Shown: positions 1 through 7,372, numbered from the stretch's first letter. The stretch: DNA of 11,044 nucleotides from RGIG6904 sp024680835 (GCA_024680835.1 JAILBP010000076.1:1-11044), one strand, 5' to 3'. Notes: generated from the letters alone by a model not told the origin. Numbers and translations are program-made.

Positions 1-2693
1 TATATCTTATCACCGGTGATACGGGAGCAGGCAAATCTACCATATTTGATGCAATATGTTTTGCATTATACGGAGAAGCCAGCGGTCCCAACAGAGAAAC
101 CGGCATGCTGAGGTCCAAATATGCAGCGGATGATGTCCCTACCGAAGTCCAACTCAGGTTTTCACACAGCGGCAGGGAGTATTTGATCAAACGAAATCCC
201 GAATATATGCGCGCTGCAAAACGTAATTCTTCAAAAAGCAGTTCGGGTCTTACCAAACAACCTGCTGATGCCGAATTGCATATGCCGGACGGTGAAGTCA
301 TAACAAAAGTCGGTAACGTGACGGCAGCTGTCGAGCGAATCCTTGGCGTAAATAAAGATCAATTCTCTCAGATATCCATGCTGGCGCAGGGCGATTTTCT
401 CAAACTTTTGCTGGCTGATACCAAAAGTCGTATGGAGATATTCAGAGAATTATTCAAAACACAAAAATACATGTCCCTTCAGAAAACGCTGGACAATGAA
501 CAGAAAAAGGTCTATGTTCTGGTTGAGGACGGAAAGAAGAGTGTTGCTCAATTTATAGCAGGTATTCAGGCAGACAGCGATGATGTTCTGTCAATAGATG
601 TTGAAAAGGCAAAATCCGGCGAACTTACGACTGAAGATGTTGTTGAACTGCTGGATAAGCTTAATGACAAAGATAAGATCATCAGGAATTCACTGGATAT
701 GGAACTGGACAGGATCAGTCACGATCTGGAAAGTGTAAATGCTGCCCTCGGTGCTGCCGAAGCTTTATTTAAGACCACAGAATCCCTGACAGCAGCTGAA
801 AACAGACTAAAAGCAGAAGAACCGAAGATCGGTGATCTGGAGAATATGTTTATTTCTGCTTCAGATCAGCTCAAGGATAAGTCAGATCTGGAAAAGAAAT
901 CTGCAAAACTTGAGGCTGAATTGATCAATTACGATCAGGCAGACCGTTTGGAATCGGAGATCATCTCCCTACAGAAAAACATCGATCTTCAAAAGAAAAC
1001 TCTTGATAAATCTGATAAAGAGCAGGCTGATCGTAAGATAGAATTGGAAAAACTCAGACAGGAGAGGGAATCTGTTAAAGACACATCAGCCGAGATCGAA
1101 AAACTGAAAACCGCACTACAAAAGATTATGGATGAGGCTGATAATATAAAGGAATTATCCGACTATCTGGCTGAGTATTCACAGGATCAGGACAGACTTA
1201 AAGCTGCCCGGGAAGATTACATACAAAAGGATGCAGTCTTTAACGATCTCAAAAAGATATATGATGCAAAAGAGCAGGCTTTCAGGGATGGACAGGCAGG
1301 AATATTGGCTGAAAAACTTAAGGATGGTGAGGCTTGTCCGGTTTGCGGTTCAACTCACCATCCCGTATTAGCTCACCGTCCGGATCACGTGCCCACCGAA
1401 AAAGAACTGGACTCTGCATCAAAAGAGCTTGAAAGAGCCCGCGCCGAACGCGAAAAAAGTGCAGCGAATGCCGGTTCTCTCTCTAAAGTTTTAGAGACCA
1501 GGAAATCCCAATTGATAAAACAGAGCACAAAACTCATCAATACGGATGATCCGGATATCATACCGGAAAAGTTAACCGAATTAAAAAATGACTGTAAAAC
1601 ACGTTACAGTAACACAACAAAAGCCTTAAAGACCGAACAGACCGGGGAAAATCGTAAGAATGAATTGGAAAAGCTGATTCCATCATTAGAGCAGGAAATT
1701 GAAGAAGAAAACATCAAAACTGAAAAACTCAGAGAGTCCATGGCGGCTGATGATTCCCTTCTCAAAGAAAAAACTTCCAATATTGAAACTTTAAGGTCAT
1801 CCTTGCAATTTGCGGACAGAAAATCAGCCATATCCGAGAAAAACAGACTTGATGAACTTGCCAAAGAAATTCAGCAGCAATATGACCTGGCAGACAAGAC
1901 CTTAAAGGAACAAAAGATCACCGTAGAAAAACTCAAGGCTGAGATAAACAGTTATAGATCAACCATTGCTTCATCCAAACCCTGCGACATCGAAGTTGAA
2001 AGAGCCCGACAGCAGGAGCTTAACATTGCACAAAAAGATTGTATTGACAAATCAAAGGCTGTAGCATCCCGTTTGCGGACTAACGAGGATATCAGACAGA
2101 ACATTATCACAAGATCAAAAGATATCATGGGTCTGGAGAAAAAACTGCAATGGATGCGTGCGCTCTCTGATACCGCTAATGGTAAACTTGCCGGTAAAGA
2201 TAAGATCATGCTGGAGACATATATACAGATGACATATTTTGACCGTATCATAAACAGAGCCAATATACGTCTGATGACAATGTCTTCCGGACAATACGAG
2301 CTGACACGTATGAAGGAAGCCTCGAATTTCAAAAACCAAAGCGGATTGGACCTTGGTGTTATAGATCATTATAACGGCTCTGAGCGCAGCGTGAAAACCC
2401 TTTCCGGCGGTGAATCTTTTATGGCTTCACTATCCCTTGCACTTGGCTTATCGGACGAAGTTCAGTCATCAGCTGGCGGTATCAGCATTGATACTATGTT
2501 CGTGGATGAGGGCTTCGGTTCCCTTGATCCGGAATCCCTGGATCAGGCTTATAAAGCTCTTGCCGGATTGACTGAGGGCAACAGGCTTGTGGGGATCATC
2601 TCTCATGTAGCCGACCTGAAAGAACGCATAGATAAGCAGATCCTTGTGACCAAAAACAAGAGCGGCGGCAGCGTAATAGACTTAAAACTATAG
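1..2693 (+). CDS. sbcC: SbcC, ATPase subunit of the SbcCD DNA nuclease (5' truncated)
   Basis: SbcC pairs with the SbcD nuclease as a Rad50/Mre11-type complex that cuts DNA hairpins and processes blocked DNA ends. The reading frame is open from base 3, and about 896 residues are visible. The Walker A motif (GDTGAGKS, about bases 15-38) lies at the very start, so only some 25-30 N-terminal residues are missing; the first in-frame ATG at 105 is internal. A Q-loop region follows (QISMLAQGDF, near 364-393), then a long Lys/Glu-rich coiled coil. The coiled coil is interrupted by a zinc hook CPVC at 1335-1346, and a second coiled coil follows. The C-terminal ATPase lobe has the ABC signature LSGGE (2400-2414) and Walker B FVDEGFGSLD (2499-2528). 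The gene ends in a double stop, TAG TGA. The expected partner sbcD would lie just left of the window. Identity is well supported by the order of all motifs. Confidence 0.95.
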   Translation, partial: YLITGDTGAGKSTIFDAICFALYGEASGPNRETGMLRSKYAADDVPTEVQLRFSHSGREYLIKRNPEYMRAAKRNSSKSSSGLTKQPADAELHMPDGEVITKVGNVTAAVERILGVNKDQFSQISMLAQGDFLKLLLADTKSRMEIFRELFKTQKYMSLQKTLDNEQKKVYVLVEDGKKSVAQFIAGIQADSDDVLSIDVEKAKSGELTTEDVVELLDKLNDKDKIIRNSLDMELDRISHDLESVNAALGAAEALFKTTESLTAAENRLKAEEPKIGDLENMFISASDQLKDKSDLEKKSAKLEAELINYDQADRLESEIISLQKNIDLQKKTLDKSDKEQADRKIELEKLRQERESVKDTSAEIEKLKTALQKIMDEADNIKELSDYLAEYSQDQDRLKAAREDYIQKDAVFNDLKKIYDAKEQAFRDGQAGILAEKLKDGEACPVCGSTHHPVLAHRPDHVPTEKELDSASKELERARAEREKSAANAGSLSKVLETRKSQLIKQSTKLINTDDPDIIPEKLTELKNDCKTRYSNTTKALKTEQTGENRKNELEKLIPSLEQEIEEENIKTEKLRESMAADDSLLKEKTSNIETLRSSLQFADRKSAISEKNRLDELAKEIQQQYDLADKTLKEQKITVEKLKAEINSYRSTIASSKPCDIEVERARQQELNIAQKDCIDKSKAVASRLRTNEDIRQNIITRSKDIMGLEKKLQWMRALSDTANGKLAGKDKIMLETYIQMTYFDRIINRANIRLMTMSSGQYELTRMKEASNFKNQSGLDLGVIDHYNGSERSVKTLSGGESFMASLSLALGLSDEVQSSAGGISIDTMFVDEGFGSLDPESLDQAYKALAGLTEGNRLVGIISHVADLKERIDKQILVTKNKSGGSVIDLKL

Positions 2694-2768
2694 TGAATGA
2701 TCCATGCTTTACATCAGAACGATACACCGAAACACATAATCCTTCAAATAAAAGATGACGGTATTCCC

Positions 2769-2797
2769 TTGCATAAACATCTGTCATTTGCTAAAAT
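2769..2797 (+). promoter_or_regulatory. Candidate glmM promoter
   Basis: A -35-like TTGCAT (2769-2774) is followed after 17 bases by TAAAAT (2792-2797), which matches the -10 consensus at 5 of 6 positions. The -35 match is poor (3 of 6). Transcription would start near 2804, about 50 bases before the glmM ATG and right at the start of a short hairpin. It is the best-looking promoter in the gap after sbcC, but read-through from sbcC is also possible because no clear terminator follows sbcC. Confidence 0.35.
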
Positions 2798-2804
2798 TAT
2801 CTTA

Positions 2805-2824
2805 TTCGGAAAAAGCTTTCCGAA
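2805..2824 (+). other. Perfect 8-bp hairpin in the glmM leader
   Basis: TTCGGAAA (2805-2812) and TTTCCGAA (2817-2824) form a perfect inverted repeat around the 4-base spacer AAGC. It lies between the candidate promoter and the ribosome binding site (GGGAG near 2844-2848). No T-run follows it (ATAATACA comes next), so it is not a classical intrinsic terminator. It could stabilise the 5' end of the glmM mRNA or be a protein-binding dyad; its role is unknown. Confidence 0.45.
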
Positions 2825-2854
2825 ATAATACAGACTATTCAAAGGGAGACTAAC

Positions 2855-4183
2855 ATGAAATACTTTGGTACAGACGGATTCAGAGGACTGGTAAACGTAG
2901 ATCTTACTGTAGAGCATGCATTGAAGATAGGTCAGTTTTTGGGATATTATTTTACAAAACAGAAAGGCTCGCCTGCAAAATGCGTGATCGGAAAGGATAC
3001 GAGGCGTTCCAGCTACATGTATGAATACGGCGTAGCCGCTGGCGTTACCAGTTCCGGTGCAGATGCTTATCTTATGCATGTGACCACAACACCGTCGGTT
3101 TCATATATAACAAAGGCTGAAGATTTCGATTTCGGCATCATGATCACTGCAAGCCACAATCCATATACCGATAATGGCATAAAAGTCATTGATTCAAGCG
3201 GCAATAAGATGAGCGAGGATGTTTTGCAGCAGATAGAAGATTATATTGACGGACTTATCACCCTGCCTGCAAATACCAATGTGGGCAAATGCAAGGATTA
3301 CCTCATGGGACGAAATGCATACATAGGGTATCTTACAGCCATACCACAGAAGTCATACCGAGGATATCGCATTGGTCTTGACTGTGCCAACGGAGCTGCC
3401 AGTACCATTGCCAAGAGCGTATTCGATATACTGGGAGCTGATGTTTTCTGCATTAATAACTCACCTGACGGCGAGAATATCAATGTTGACTGCGGCTCCA
3501 CACATATAGAAAAGCTGCAGGAATATGTCAGAGAACAGCACCTTGACATAGGCTTTGCCTTTGACGGAGATGCTGACAGATGTCTCTGTGTTGATGAAAA
3601 GGGAAATGTCATAGACGGCGACGGCATAATGTATATTGCCGGAACTTATCTGAAAGAACACGATGGTCTCAATAATAACACAGTAGTCGTGACATCTATG
3701 TCAAACCTTGGACTTATGAATGCCCTTAAAGAGCGAAATATTAATGTTTGTGTAACGGATGTAGGAGATAAATATGTTTCTGCGGCTATCCGTGAACATG
3801 GATATTCCATAGGCGGTGAGCAGTCCGGACACATTATTTTTGATAAATACGCTACTACAGGTGACGGAATATTGACAGCCATCATCATGACCAACATTCT
3901 GATCCACAAGAAGACTGTAGCCAGTGTATTGTGCAAGGATCTTACCATAATGCCGCAAAAGCTCAAAAACATACGCTCTGAGAAAAAGGATCAGATCATG
4001 AAAGAGCCCGCTGTTCAGCAGTTTGCTGAAGATTTCAACAAAAAATTGGACGGAAAAGGCAGGCTCTTACTCAGAAAGAGCGGCACGGAGCCACTCATCC
4101 GTATCATGGTGGAAGCGGCAAGTGATGAGCTCTGCGACAGTTACATATCTGAGGTTGAAGATTTTCTGAAGGCTTATATGTAA
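2855..4183 (+). CDS. glmM: Phosphoglucosamine mutase GlmM
   Basis: GlmM converts glucosamine-6-phosphate to glucosamine-1-phosphate in the cytoplasm, on the way to UDP-GlcNAc for peptidoglycan. The protein is 442 residues, normal for the family (about 445). It starts MKYFGTDGFRG, the typical GlmM N-terminus. The phosphoserine loop is TASHNP with the catalytic serine at residue 100. The metal loop is DGDADR (residues 237-242, Asp237/239/241), the sugar-binding loop is GEQSGH (321-326), and the phosphate-binding loop is RKSGTEP (407-413). NINVDCGSTH matches the GlmM pattern better than that of phosphoglucomutase or phosphomannomutase. Small departures are DGDADR where DGDGDR is usual, and RKSGTEP where RPSGTEP is usual; neither removes a catalytic residue. 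The AAAGGGAG ribosome binding site at 2841-2848 supports the ATG chosen. The gene ends before a bidirectional terminator. Confidence 0.92.
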   Translation: MKYFGTDGFRGLVNVDLTVEHALKIGQFLGYYFTKQKGSPAKCVIGKDTRRSSYMYEYGVAAGVTSSGADAYLMHVTTTPSVSYITKAEDFDFGIMITASHNPYTDNGIKVIDSSGNKMSEDVLQQIEDYIDGLITLPANTNVGKCKDYLMGRNAYIGYLTAIPQKSYRGYRIGLDCANGAASTIAKSVFDILGADVFCINNSPDGENINVDCGSTHIEKLQEYVREQHLDIGFAFDGDADRCLCVDEKGNVIDGDGIMYIAGTYLKEHDGLNNNTVVVTSMSNLGLMNALKERNINVCVTDVGDKYVSAAIREHGYSIGGEQSGHIIFDKYATTGDGILTAIIMTNILIHKKTVASVLCKDLTIMPQKLKNIRSEKKDQIMKEPAVQQFAEDFNKKLDGKGRLLLRKSGTEPLIRIMVEAASDELCDSYISEVEDFLKAYM

Positions 4184-4241
4184 ACGTGGATTTCTTGAAA
4201 ACATTTATATTATCGAATGTTTCCTGAAAGCTTATTTGTAA
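4157..4241 (+). repeat. Degenerate direct repeat of the glmM 3' end
   Basis: The last 27 bases of glmM (4157-4183, encoding EDFLKAYM-stop) recur at 4215-4241 as a sequence that would encode ECFLKAYL-stop, 58 bases downstream and in another frame. By direct comparison 22 of 27 positions agree. The differences include synonymous changes (TTT/TTC, AAG/AAA), as expected of an aged duplication. The copy has no ribosome binding site or start of its own. It may be a tandem duplication or a trace of a past recombination event at the 3' end of the gene. Confidence 0.55.
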
Positions 4242-4333
4242 TCCGGTGTTTTTGATAGCTATTCATATATTGTTCATAATACAAAAAAATGAAAGCCTTT
4301 ATAAAACATCATCTTTTCCATATTATCACATTA

Positions 4334-4364
4334 AAAAAGCTGTCCGGATAACGGGCAGCTTTTT
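4334..4364. terminator. Bidirectional intrinsic terminator between glmM and the recombinase
   Basis: A 13-bp stem (4334-4346 paired with 4352-4364, one T-G wobble) closes a 5-base loop GATAA. The outer five pairs are A-T, so a T-run ends the hairpin on both strands: TTTTT on the plus strand, and TTTTTT on the minus strand from the A-run at 4333-4338. It lies about 150 bases past the glmM stop and 8 bases past the stop of the minus-strand recombinase gene, so it can end transcription of both convergent genes. Confidence 0.88.
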
Positions 4365-4371
4365 ATTAATA

Positions 4372-5418
4372 TCAATCTTCTCTGAGTTTTACGATTCGTG
4401 CGGCTTTCCGCCTGTTTTCATCAGCCTGGGCAGCATAGTGTTTTCTGGTGGTATTGATATCGGAATGTCCCAACACATCAGCCACAAGATAAATATCTCC
4501 GGTTTCCTTGTAGAGCGTAGTGCCGTATGTGGAGCGCAATTTGTGAGGTGTGATGGGTTTTAAGGGTGTTACGGTGCTGGCATATTTTTTGACAAGCTTT
4601 TCCACAGCACGAACACCAATGCGCTGCTTTCTGAGACTGAGGAAAAATGCATGTTCATTCTCGTCGGCAGTTACTGTATTTTTTCGCTCATCAAGGTAGG
4701 AAAGCAGGGCTTCATTTACCTCATCGCCAAAATAGACCATCTGTTCCTTGCCGCCTTTGCGGTGAACCTTCAGTGCCTGGTTTTTGAAATCAATGTCATT
4801 CATATCCAGTCCTACGAGCTCGGAAACACGGATTCCGGTACCGAGCAGAGTAGTGACTATTGCAAGGTCACGAACTCTGGTCTTATCGGCGAACACCTTT
4901 TGATTTTTTGTGAGATTTTCACCTGACTCCATGGTATCCAGCAATTCCACAACTTCGTCTGTCTCAAGTCTGATTATATTTTTTTCATGCTGTTTTGGAG
5001 TTGATACAAGTGCGGGCGGGTTAGTCTTTATGACCTGCTTCTTGTAGAAATAATTATACATTGAGCGAACTGCTGCAAGCTTTCTGGCAATCCCTCGCTC
5101 TTTGTTGGTGTGTTCAACGCCGTCCTTTTCATATACACGAAGATGATTCATGTATTCCTCAATATCAAAAGGGGAGAGCTTATCCAGAAGTTCAAGGTCA
5201 AAATCATGTATTTCGGTATTCCTTAATGTAGGATTGTTCTCCTTGATAAATTCAAAAAACAGTGAGAGATCATATGCGTATCCAAGCCTGGTCTTCGTAC
5301 CGGTACGCTGCTGAATACCAATAAAGTATTCATGACAGAATTTCGGCAGTACATTCAGCATGTTACGCAGACGACGTTCCTGTTCAATATCCTGCATCTC
5401 ATAATATTTGCGTTCCAT
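4372..5418 (-). CDS. Tyrosine site-specific recombinase, XerS-like
   Basis: This cytoplasmic tyrosine recombinase cuts and rejoins DNA through a phosphotyrosine link. The 348-residue protein has an N-terminal SAM-like core-binding domain (about 25-130) and a catalytic domain (about 150-345). All active-site residues are visible: Arg197 (GIRVSE), Lys221 (HRKGGK), His292 and Arg295 (HKLR), His318 (LGHSD) and Tyr328 (RKHY). The long N-terminal extension with LPKFCHEYF, the DFDLELLDKLSPFDIEEYMNHL-type linker and the length recall XerS, the single chromosome-dimer recombinase of streptococci, more than ordinary XerC/XerD (about 300 residues). This resemblance is judged by eye. AAAGG lies 7 bases before the ATG on the minus strand. 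No excisionase, relaxase or phage gene is nearby, so a chromosomal Xer role is favoured over a mobile-element integrase, without proof. Confidence 0.85.
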   Translation of the reverse strand: MERKYYEMQDIEQERRLRNMLNVLPKFCHEYFIGIQQRTGTKTRLGYAYDLSLFFEFIKENNPTLRNTEIHDFDLELLDKLSPFDIEEYMNHLRVYEKDGVEHTNKERGIARKLAAVRSMYNYFYKKQVIKTNPPALVSTPKQHEKNIIRLETDEVVELLDTMESGENLTKNQKVFADKTRVRDLAIVTTLLGTGIRVSELVGLDMNDIDFKNQALKVHRKGGKEQMVYFGDEVNEALLSYLDERKNTVTADENEHAFFLSLRKQRIGVRAVEKLVKKYASTVTPLKPITPHKLRSTYGTTLYKETGDIYLVADVLGHSDINTTRKHYAAQADENRRKAARIVKLRED

Positions 5419-5459
5419 AAAAAGACCTTTCTAATCTGTCGCATTTTTTATACAAGATA

Positions 5460-5489
5460 AGGATAGCACAGATAGGGTAAATTTGTCAG
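5460..5489 (-). promoter_or_regulatory. Candidate promoter of the recombinase gene
   Basis: Read on the minus strand, CTGACA (complement of 5484-5489, 5 of 6 to TTGACA) is followed after 18 bases by TATCCT (complement of 5460-5465, 4 of 6 to TATAAT). The implied start near 5453 gives a leader of about 35 bases that contains the AAAGG ribosome binding site. The geometry is good and the -10 match is modest. Confidence 0.3.
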
Positions 5490-5493
5490 TATA

Positions 5494-5537
5494 TTTATGA
5501 AAATCTTTTTTATTTATCTTCTGATAGGTTTCATAAA
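5494..5537. repeat. Perfect 9-bp inverted repeat upstream of the recombinase
   Basis: TTTATGAAA (5494-5502) and TTTCATAAA (5529-5537) are perfect inverted copies separated by 26 T-rich bases. They lie just upstream of the candidate recombinase promoter in the divergent intergenic region. The spacing is too wide for a standard dif or att core (6-8 bases between arms). An operator, or two half-sites for the neighbouring recombinase, are the possible readings. Confidence 0.4.
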
Positions 5538-5580
5538 ACTCCTGATGATCCTGCAATGGCTGCATCCCTTTCTCCTTGCA

Positions 5581-5643
5581 AAAAGTTGCTGTTTCCGTTG
5601 CACTTTTGACGGGGTTGTGGTAGTCTTTTAAATGGTTTATTAT
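5581..5643 (+). promoter_or_regulatory. Candidate promoter region of the channel operon
   Basis: Two overlapping promoter readings are possible. TTGACG (5606-5611) with a 16-base spacer leads to TTAAAT (5628-5633); TTGTGG (5615-5620) with a 17-base spacer leads to TATTAT (5638-5643, 5 of 6 to consensus). Directly upstream and overlapping the first -35 is a dyad, AAAAGTTGC (5581-5589) with GCACTTTT (5600-5607), that pairs with one bulged base and could be an operator. No stronger candidate was seen before the channel gene. Confidence 0.35.
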
Positions 5644-5669
5644 GTTTTTATAGGTAGTGTTAGCGGATT

Positions 5670-6827
5670 ATGAAAATAATAAAAAAATTGTTTAAGAGGA
5701 TCGGCGCTTTTTTTAAGCTGATCCACCTGCACACGATTTTACTGTTCTTTTTCCTATACCTGCTGTTGTGCCTTTTCTGTTATCTGGGGCTAAAAGATGC
5801 GGGAGAGGAAGCTTCCTTTGCGGATATCATGATCTTCAACCTGCTGTGTGTTACAGGCAATGATTATGTTTACACAGATGATCCTGTCACCAGAGTTGTA
5901 GGAATATTCGTACTAATATTGGGTATGACCGGATTATCGGCCATCACCGGATATATCTCATCAGCCTTTGTGGAAAGGCGTCTTGATCACAGACGGGGAG
6001 TAAAGAAGATGCAGAGCATGAAAGATCACATTATAGTGTGCGGCTGGAAAAATGATATAAAGATATTGATCCAGGGTATCCTGCACAAGAATAAGAGCTT
6101 AAAGCCTTCGGACATCATTCTCATCAATAACGTGGAGGATGTACGCCTGCAGACCCTCAGGGATGACGCGGAATTAAAGGGTTTGAACATACTGCGCGGA
6201 GATTTCACCGAACAGCAGACACTCATGAACGCCAATGTCAAGGACGCATCCAAGATCCTCATCATCGGTGAAAATCATGACAATCAGGACGACGAGCTTG
6301 TGGATTCAAGGGTTTTCGTAAGCGCGCTGATGGTCAGAAAGCTCAATCCCAAATGTCATATCTGTGCGGAGGTCAAGACAGAACGATACAAAAACTACCT
6401 CGAAGACCAGAACTGCGCAGAAGTCGTATACGTTGATGAATATACGCGTTATATTTTGACAACATCCACCAATTACAGCGGCATGTCAAAGGTCATGTCG
6501 TCATTCCTTGATAACGGTGACGGTGTGTCGGTGCAGATCGCGCCAATAGAGCCAAAATGGCACGGTAAGACCTATGGAGAGCTCTTTGCCTGGTACAAGA
6601 ATGCGAAAAACATACTGTTGCTCGGTGTTTTGGAAAATATGGGCGTCGAGCGGGAGATAAAGCACAGAATACTCTCGGAAGCTCAAAAATCCACCAATTA
6701 CGGCGAGATCATCCAGCGCCTGCGTACAGTCAAGACTATGGAGACCAATTATCCCCATCTGAATCCCAAAGACAGCTACATTCTGGATGAGAACATGGGC
6801 GCCATAATCTTAGGAGAGGAAGTTTGA
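5670..6827 (+). CDS. Two-TM RCK-domain ion channel with non-canonical pore filter
   Basis: This is an integral-membrane channel subunit of 385 residues, laid out like MthK-type potassium channels. A basic N-terminus is followed by TM1 (about 17-41), a pore helix (about 48-60), a filter region, TM2 (about 75-98) and a basic linker (ERRLDHRRGVKK). Next comes an RCK/TrkA-N Rossmann domain (about 119-260, starting DHIIVCGWKND, like the GW-containing start of the MthK RCK) and an RCK_C domain (about 283-382). Where potassium channels have TVGYGD, this protein has VTGND (residues 61-65), so potassium selectivity cannot be assumed. RCK domains bind ions or nucleotides such as NAD(H), and RCK_C domains of some Bacillota bind c-di-AMP; which ligand applies here is unknown. 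Only a weak AGGTAG precedes the ATG by 12 bases, suggesting modest translation. The next gene starts one base after the stop. Confidence 0.85.
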   Translation: MKIIKKLFKRIGAFFKLIHLHTILLFFFLYLLLCLFCYLGLKDAGEEASFADIMIFNLLCVTGNDYVYTDDPVTRVVGIFVLILGMTGLSAITGYISSAFVERRLDHRRGVKKMQSMKDHIIVCGWKNDIKILIQGILHKNKSLKPSDIILINNVEDVRLQTLRDDAELKGLNILRGDFTEQQTLMNANVKDASKILIIGENHDNQDDELVDSRVFVSALMVRKLNPKCHICAEVKTERYKNYLEDQNCAEVVYVDEYTRYILTTSTNYSGMSKVMSSFLDNGDGVSVQIAPIEPKWHGKTYGELFAWYKNAKNILLLGVLENMGVEREIKHRILSEAQKSTNYGEIIQRLRTVKTMETNYPHLNPKDSYILDENMGAIILGEEV

Positions 6828-6831
6828 TATG
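6811..6831 (+). promoter_or_regulatory. Ribosome binding site inside the channel gene, coupling the CNBD gene
   Basis: TAGGAGAGGA (6811-6820) lies in the last codons of the channel gene, 8 bases before the ATG at 6829. The channel stop TGA (6825-6827) and this ATG are separated by one T. This arrangement favours translational coupling, so the two proteins are probably made together. Confidence 0.75.
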
Positions 6832-7311
6832 GATTACACTGAAAGCTTAAAAGCGTTTCCTATGTTACAGGGAATATCGGACGAGGATCTGATATTCCTC
6901 TCTTCCCTGGTAAAGCCAGGGAACACGGTAGCAGGACGAGATATCATAAAAGAAGGTGATTCGGGTTCGGAAATGTACATCCTGACCAAGGGCTCCGTTG
7001 ACATCATAAAGACCACGGTTTACGGAGATCCATTTGTGGTAGCCACCTTAGACGCTTCCATGCATTGTGTTTTCGGTGAGATGGCGATGATAGACAATGA
7101 CAAAAGATCAGCCACTGTACGGGCTAAGACAGATTGTTCCACCTTATCAATAGACCGAAGACAATTTGATGAATTCTGTGACAGCCGTCCCGCTAGCGGA
7201 GTGAAGCTGCTGCGACTTATAGGTGTTAATCTGGTGCGCAATATCCGCGCCGAGAATAATAATCTCAGGCTTGTATACCAGGCTCTCATAGAAGAAATAG
7301 AAAAAAACTGA
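6829..7311 (+). CDS. Stand-alone cyclic-nucleotide-binding domain protein
   Basis: The 160-residue protein consists almost only of a CRP-type cNMP-binding beta-roll (about 10-125). It has the usual glycine turns (KEGDSGSEMYILTKGSVDI, residues 41-59) and an intact phosphate-binding cassette, FGEMAMIDNDKRSATV (82-97). In this cassette Glu84, Arg93 and Ser94 correspond to the cyclic-nucleotide contacts of CRP (GE...RS), so real ligand binding is plausible. After the roll only a helix (about 125-158) follows, and no helix-turn-helix was seen, so it is not a transcription factor of CRP/FNR type. The one-base gap to the preceding channel gene suggests that it acts as a soluble regulatory subunit or sensor for that channel; this is inference from context. 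Whether the ligand is cAMP, cGMP or another nucleotide cannot be read from the sequence. Confidence 0.85.
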   Translation: MDYTESLKAFPMLQGISDEDLIFLSSLVKPGNTVAGRDIIKEGDSGSEMYILTKGSVDIIKTTVYGDPFVVATLDASMHCVFGEMAMIDNDKRSATVRAKTDCSTLSIDRRQFDEFCDSRPASGVKLLRLIGVNLVRNIRAENNNLRLVYQALIEEIEKN

Positions 7312-7323
7312 AGCACTATATCG

Positions 7324-7343
7324 GGCATGCGTTCTGTCATGCC
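7324..7343 (+). other. Intercistronic 6-bp hairpin before the fusion gene
   Basis: GGCATG (7324-7329) and CATGCC (7338-7343) form a perfect 6-bp stem with an 8-base loop, inside the 61-base gap between the CNBD gene and the next gene. No T-run follows, so it is not a terminator. It may mark an mRNA processing or stability element, or be chance. Confidence 0.3.
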
Positions 7344-7372
7344 AAGACATATTAGTACAAAGGAGAGTAGTT

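Noticed and set aside
105..107. ATG at 105 as the start of sbcC
   Set aside because: The frame continues upstream to base 3 and encodes the Walker A motif GDTGAGKS, which must belong to the protein; the gene is truncated by the window edge.
2805..2824. Hairpin as an sbcC terminator
   Set aside because: The stem is only 8 bp and is followed by ATAATACA and not by a T-run; it lies more than 110 bases past the sbcC stop.
4246..4563. 105-codon plus-strand open frame past glmM
   Set aside because: It runs through the bidirectional terminator and antisense into the recombinase gene, with no ribosome binding site or recognisable domain.
4372..5418. Recombinase as evidence for an integrated phage or conjugative element
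   Set aside because: No excisionase, repressor, relaxase, capsid or other mobile-element gene, no tRNA and no flanking att repeat around a cargo region is present; only a short degenerate repeat of the glmM tail was found.
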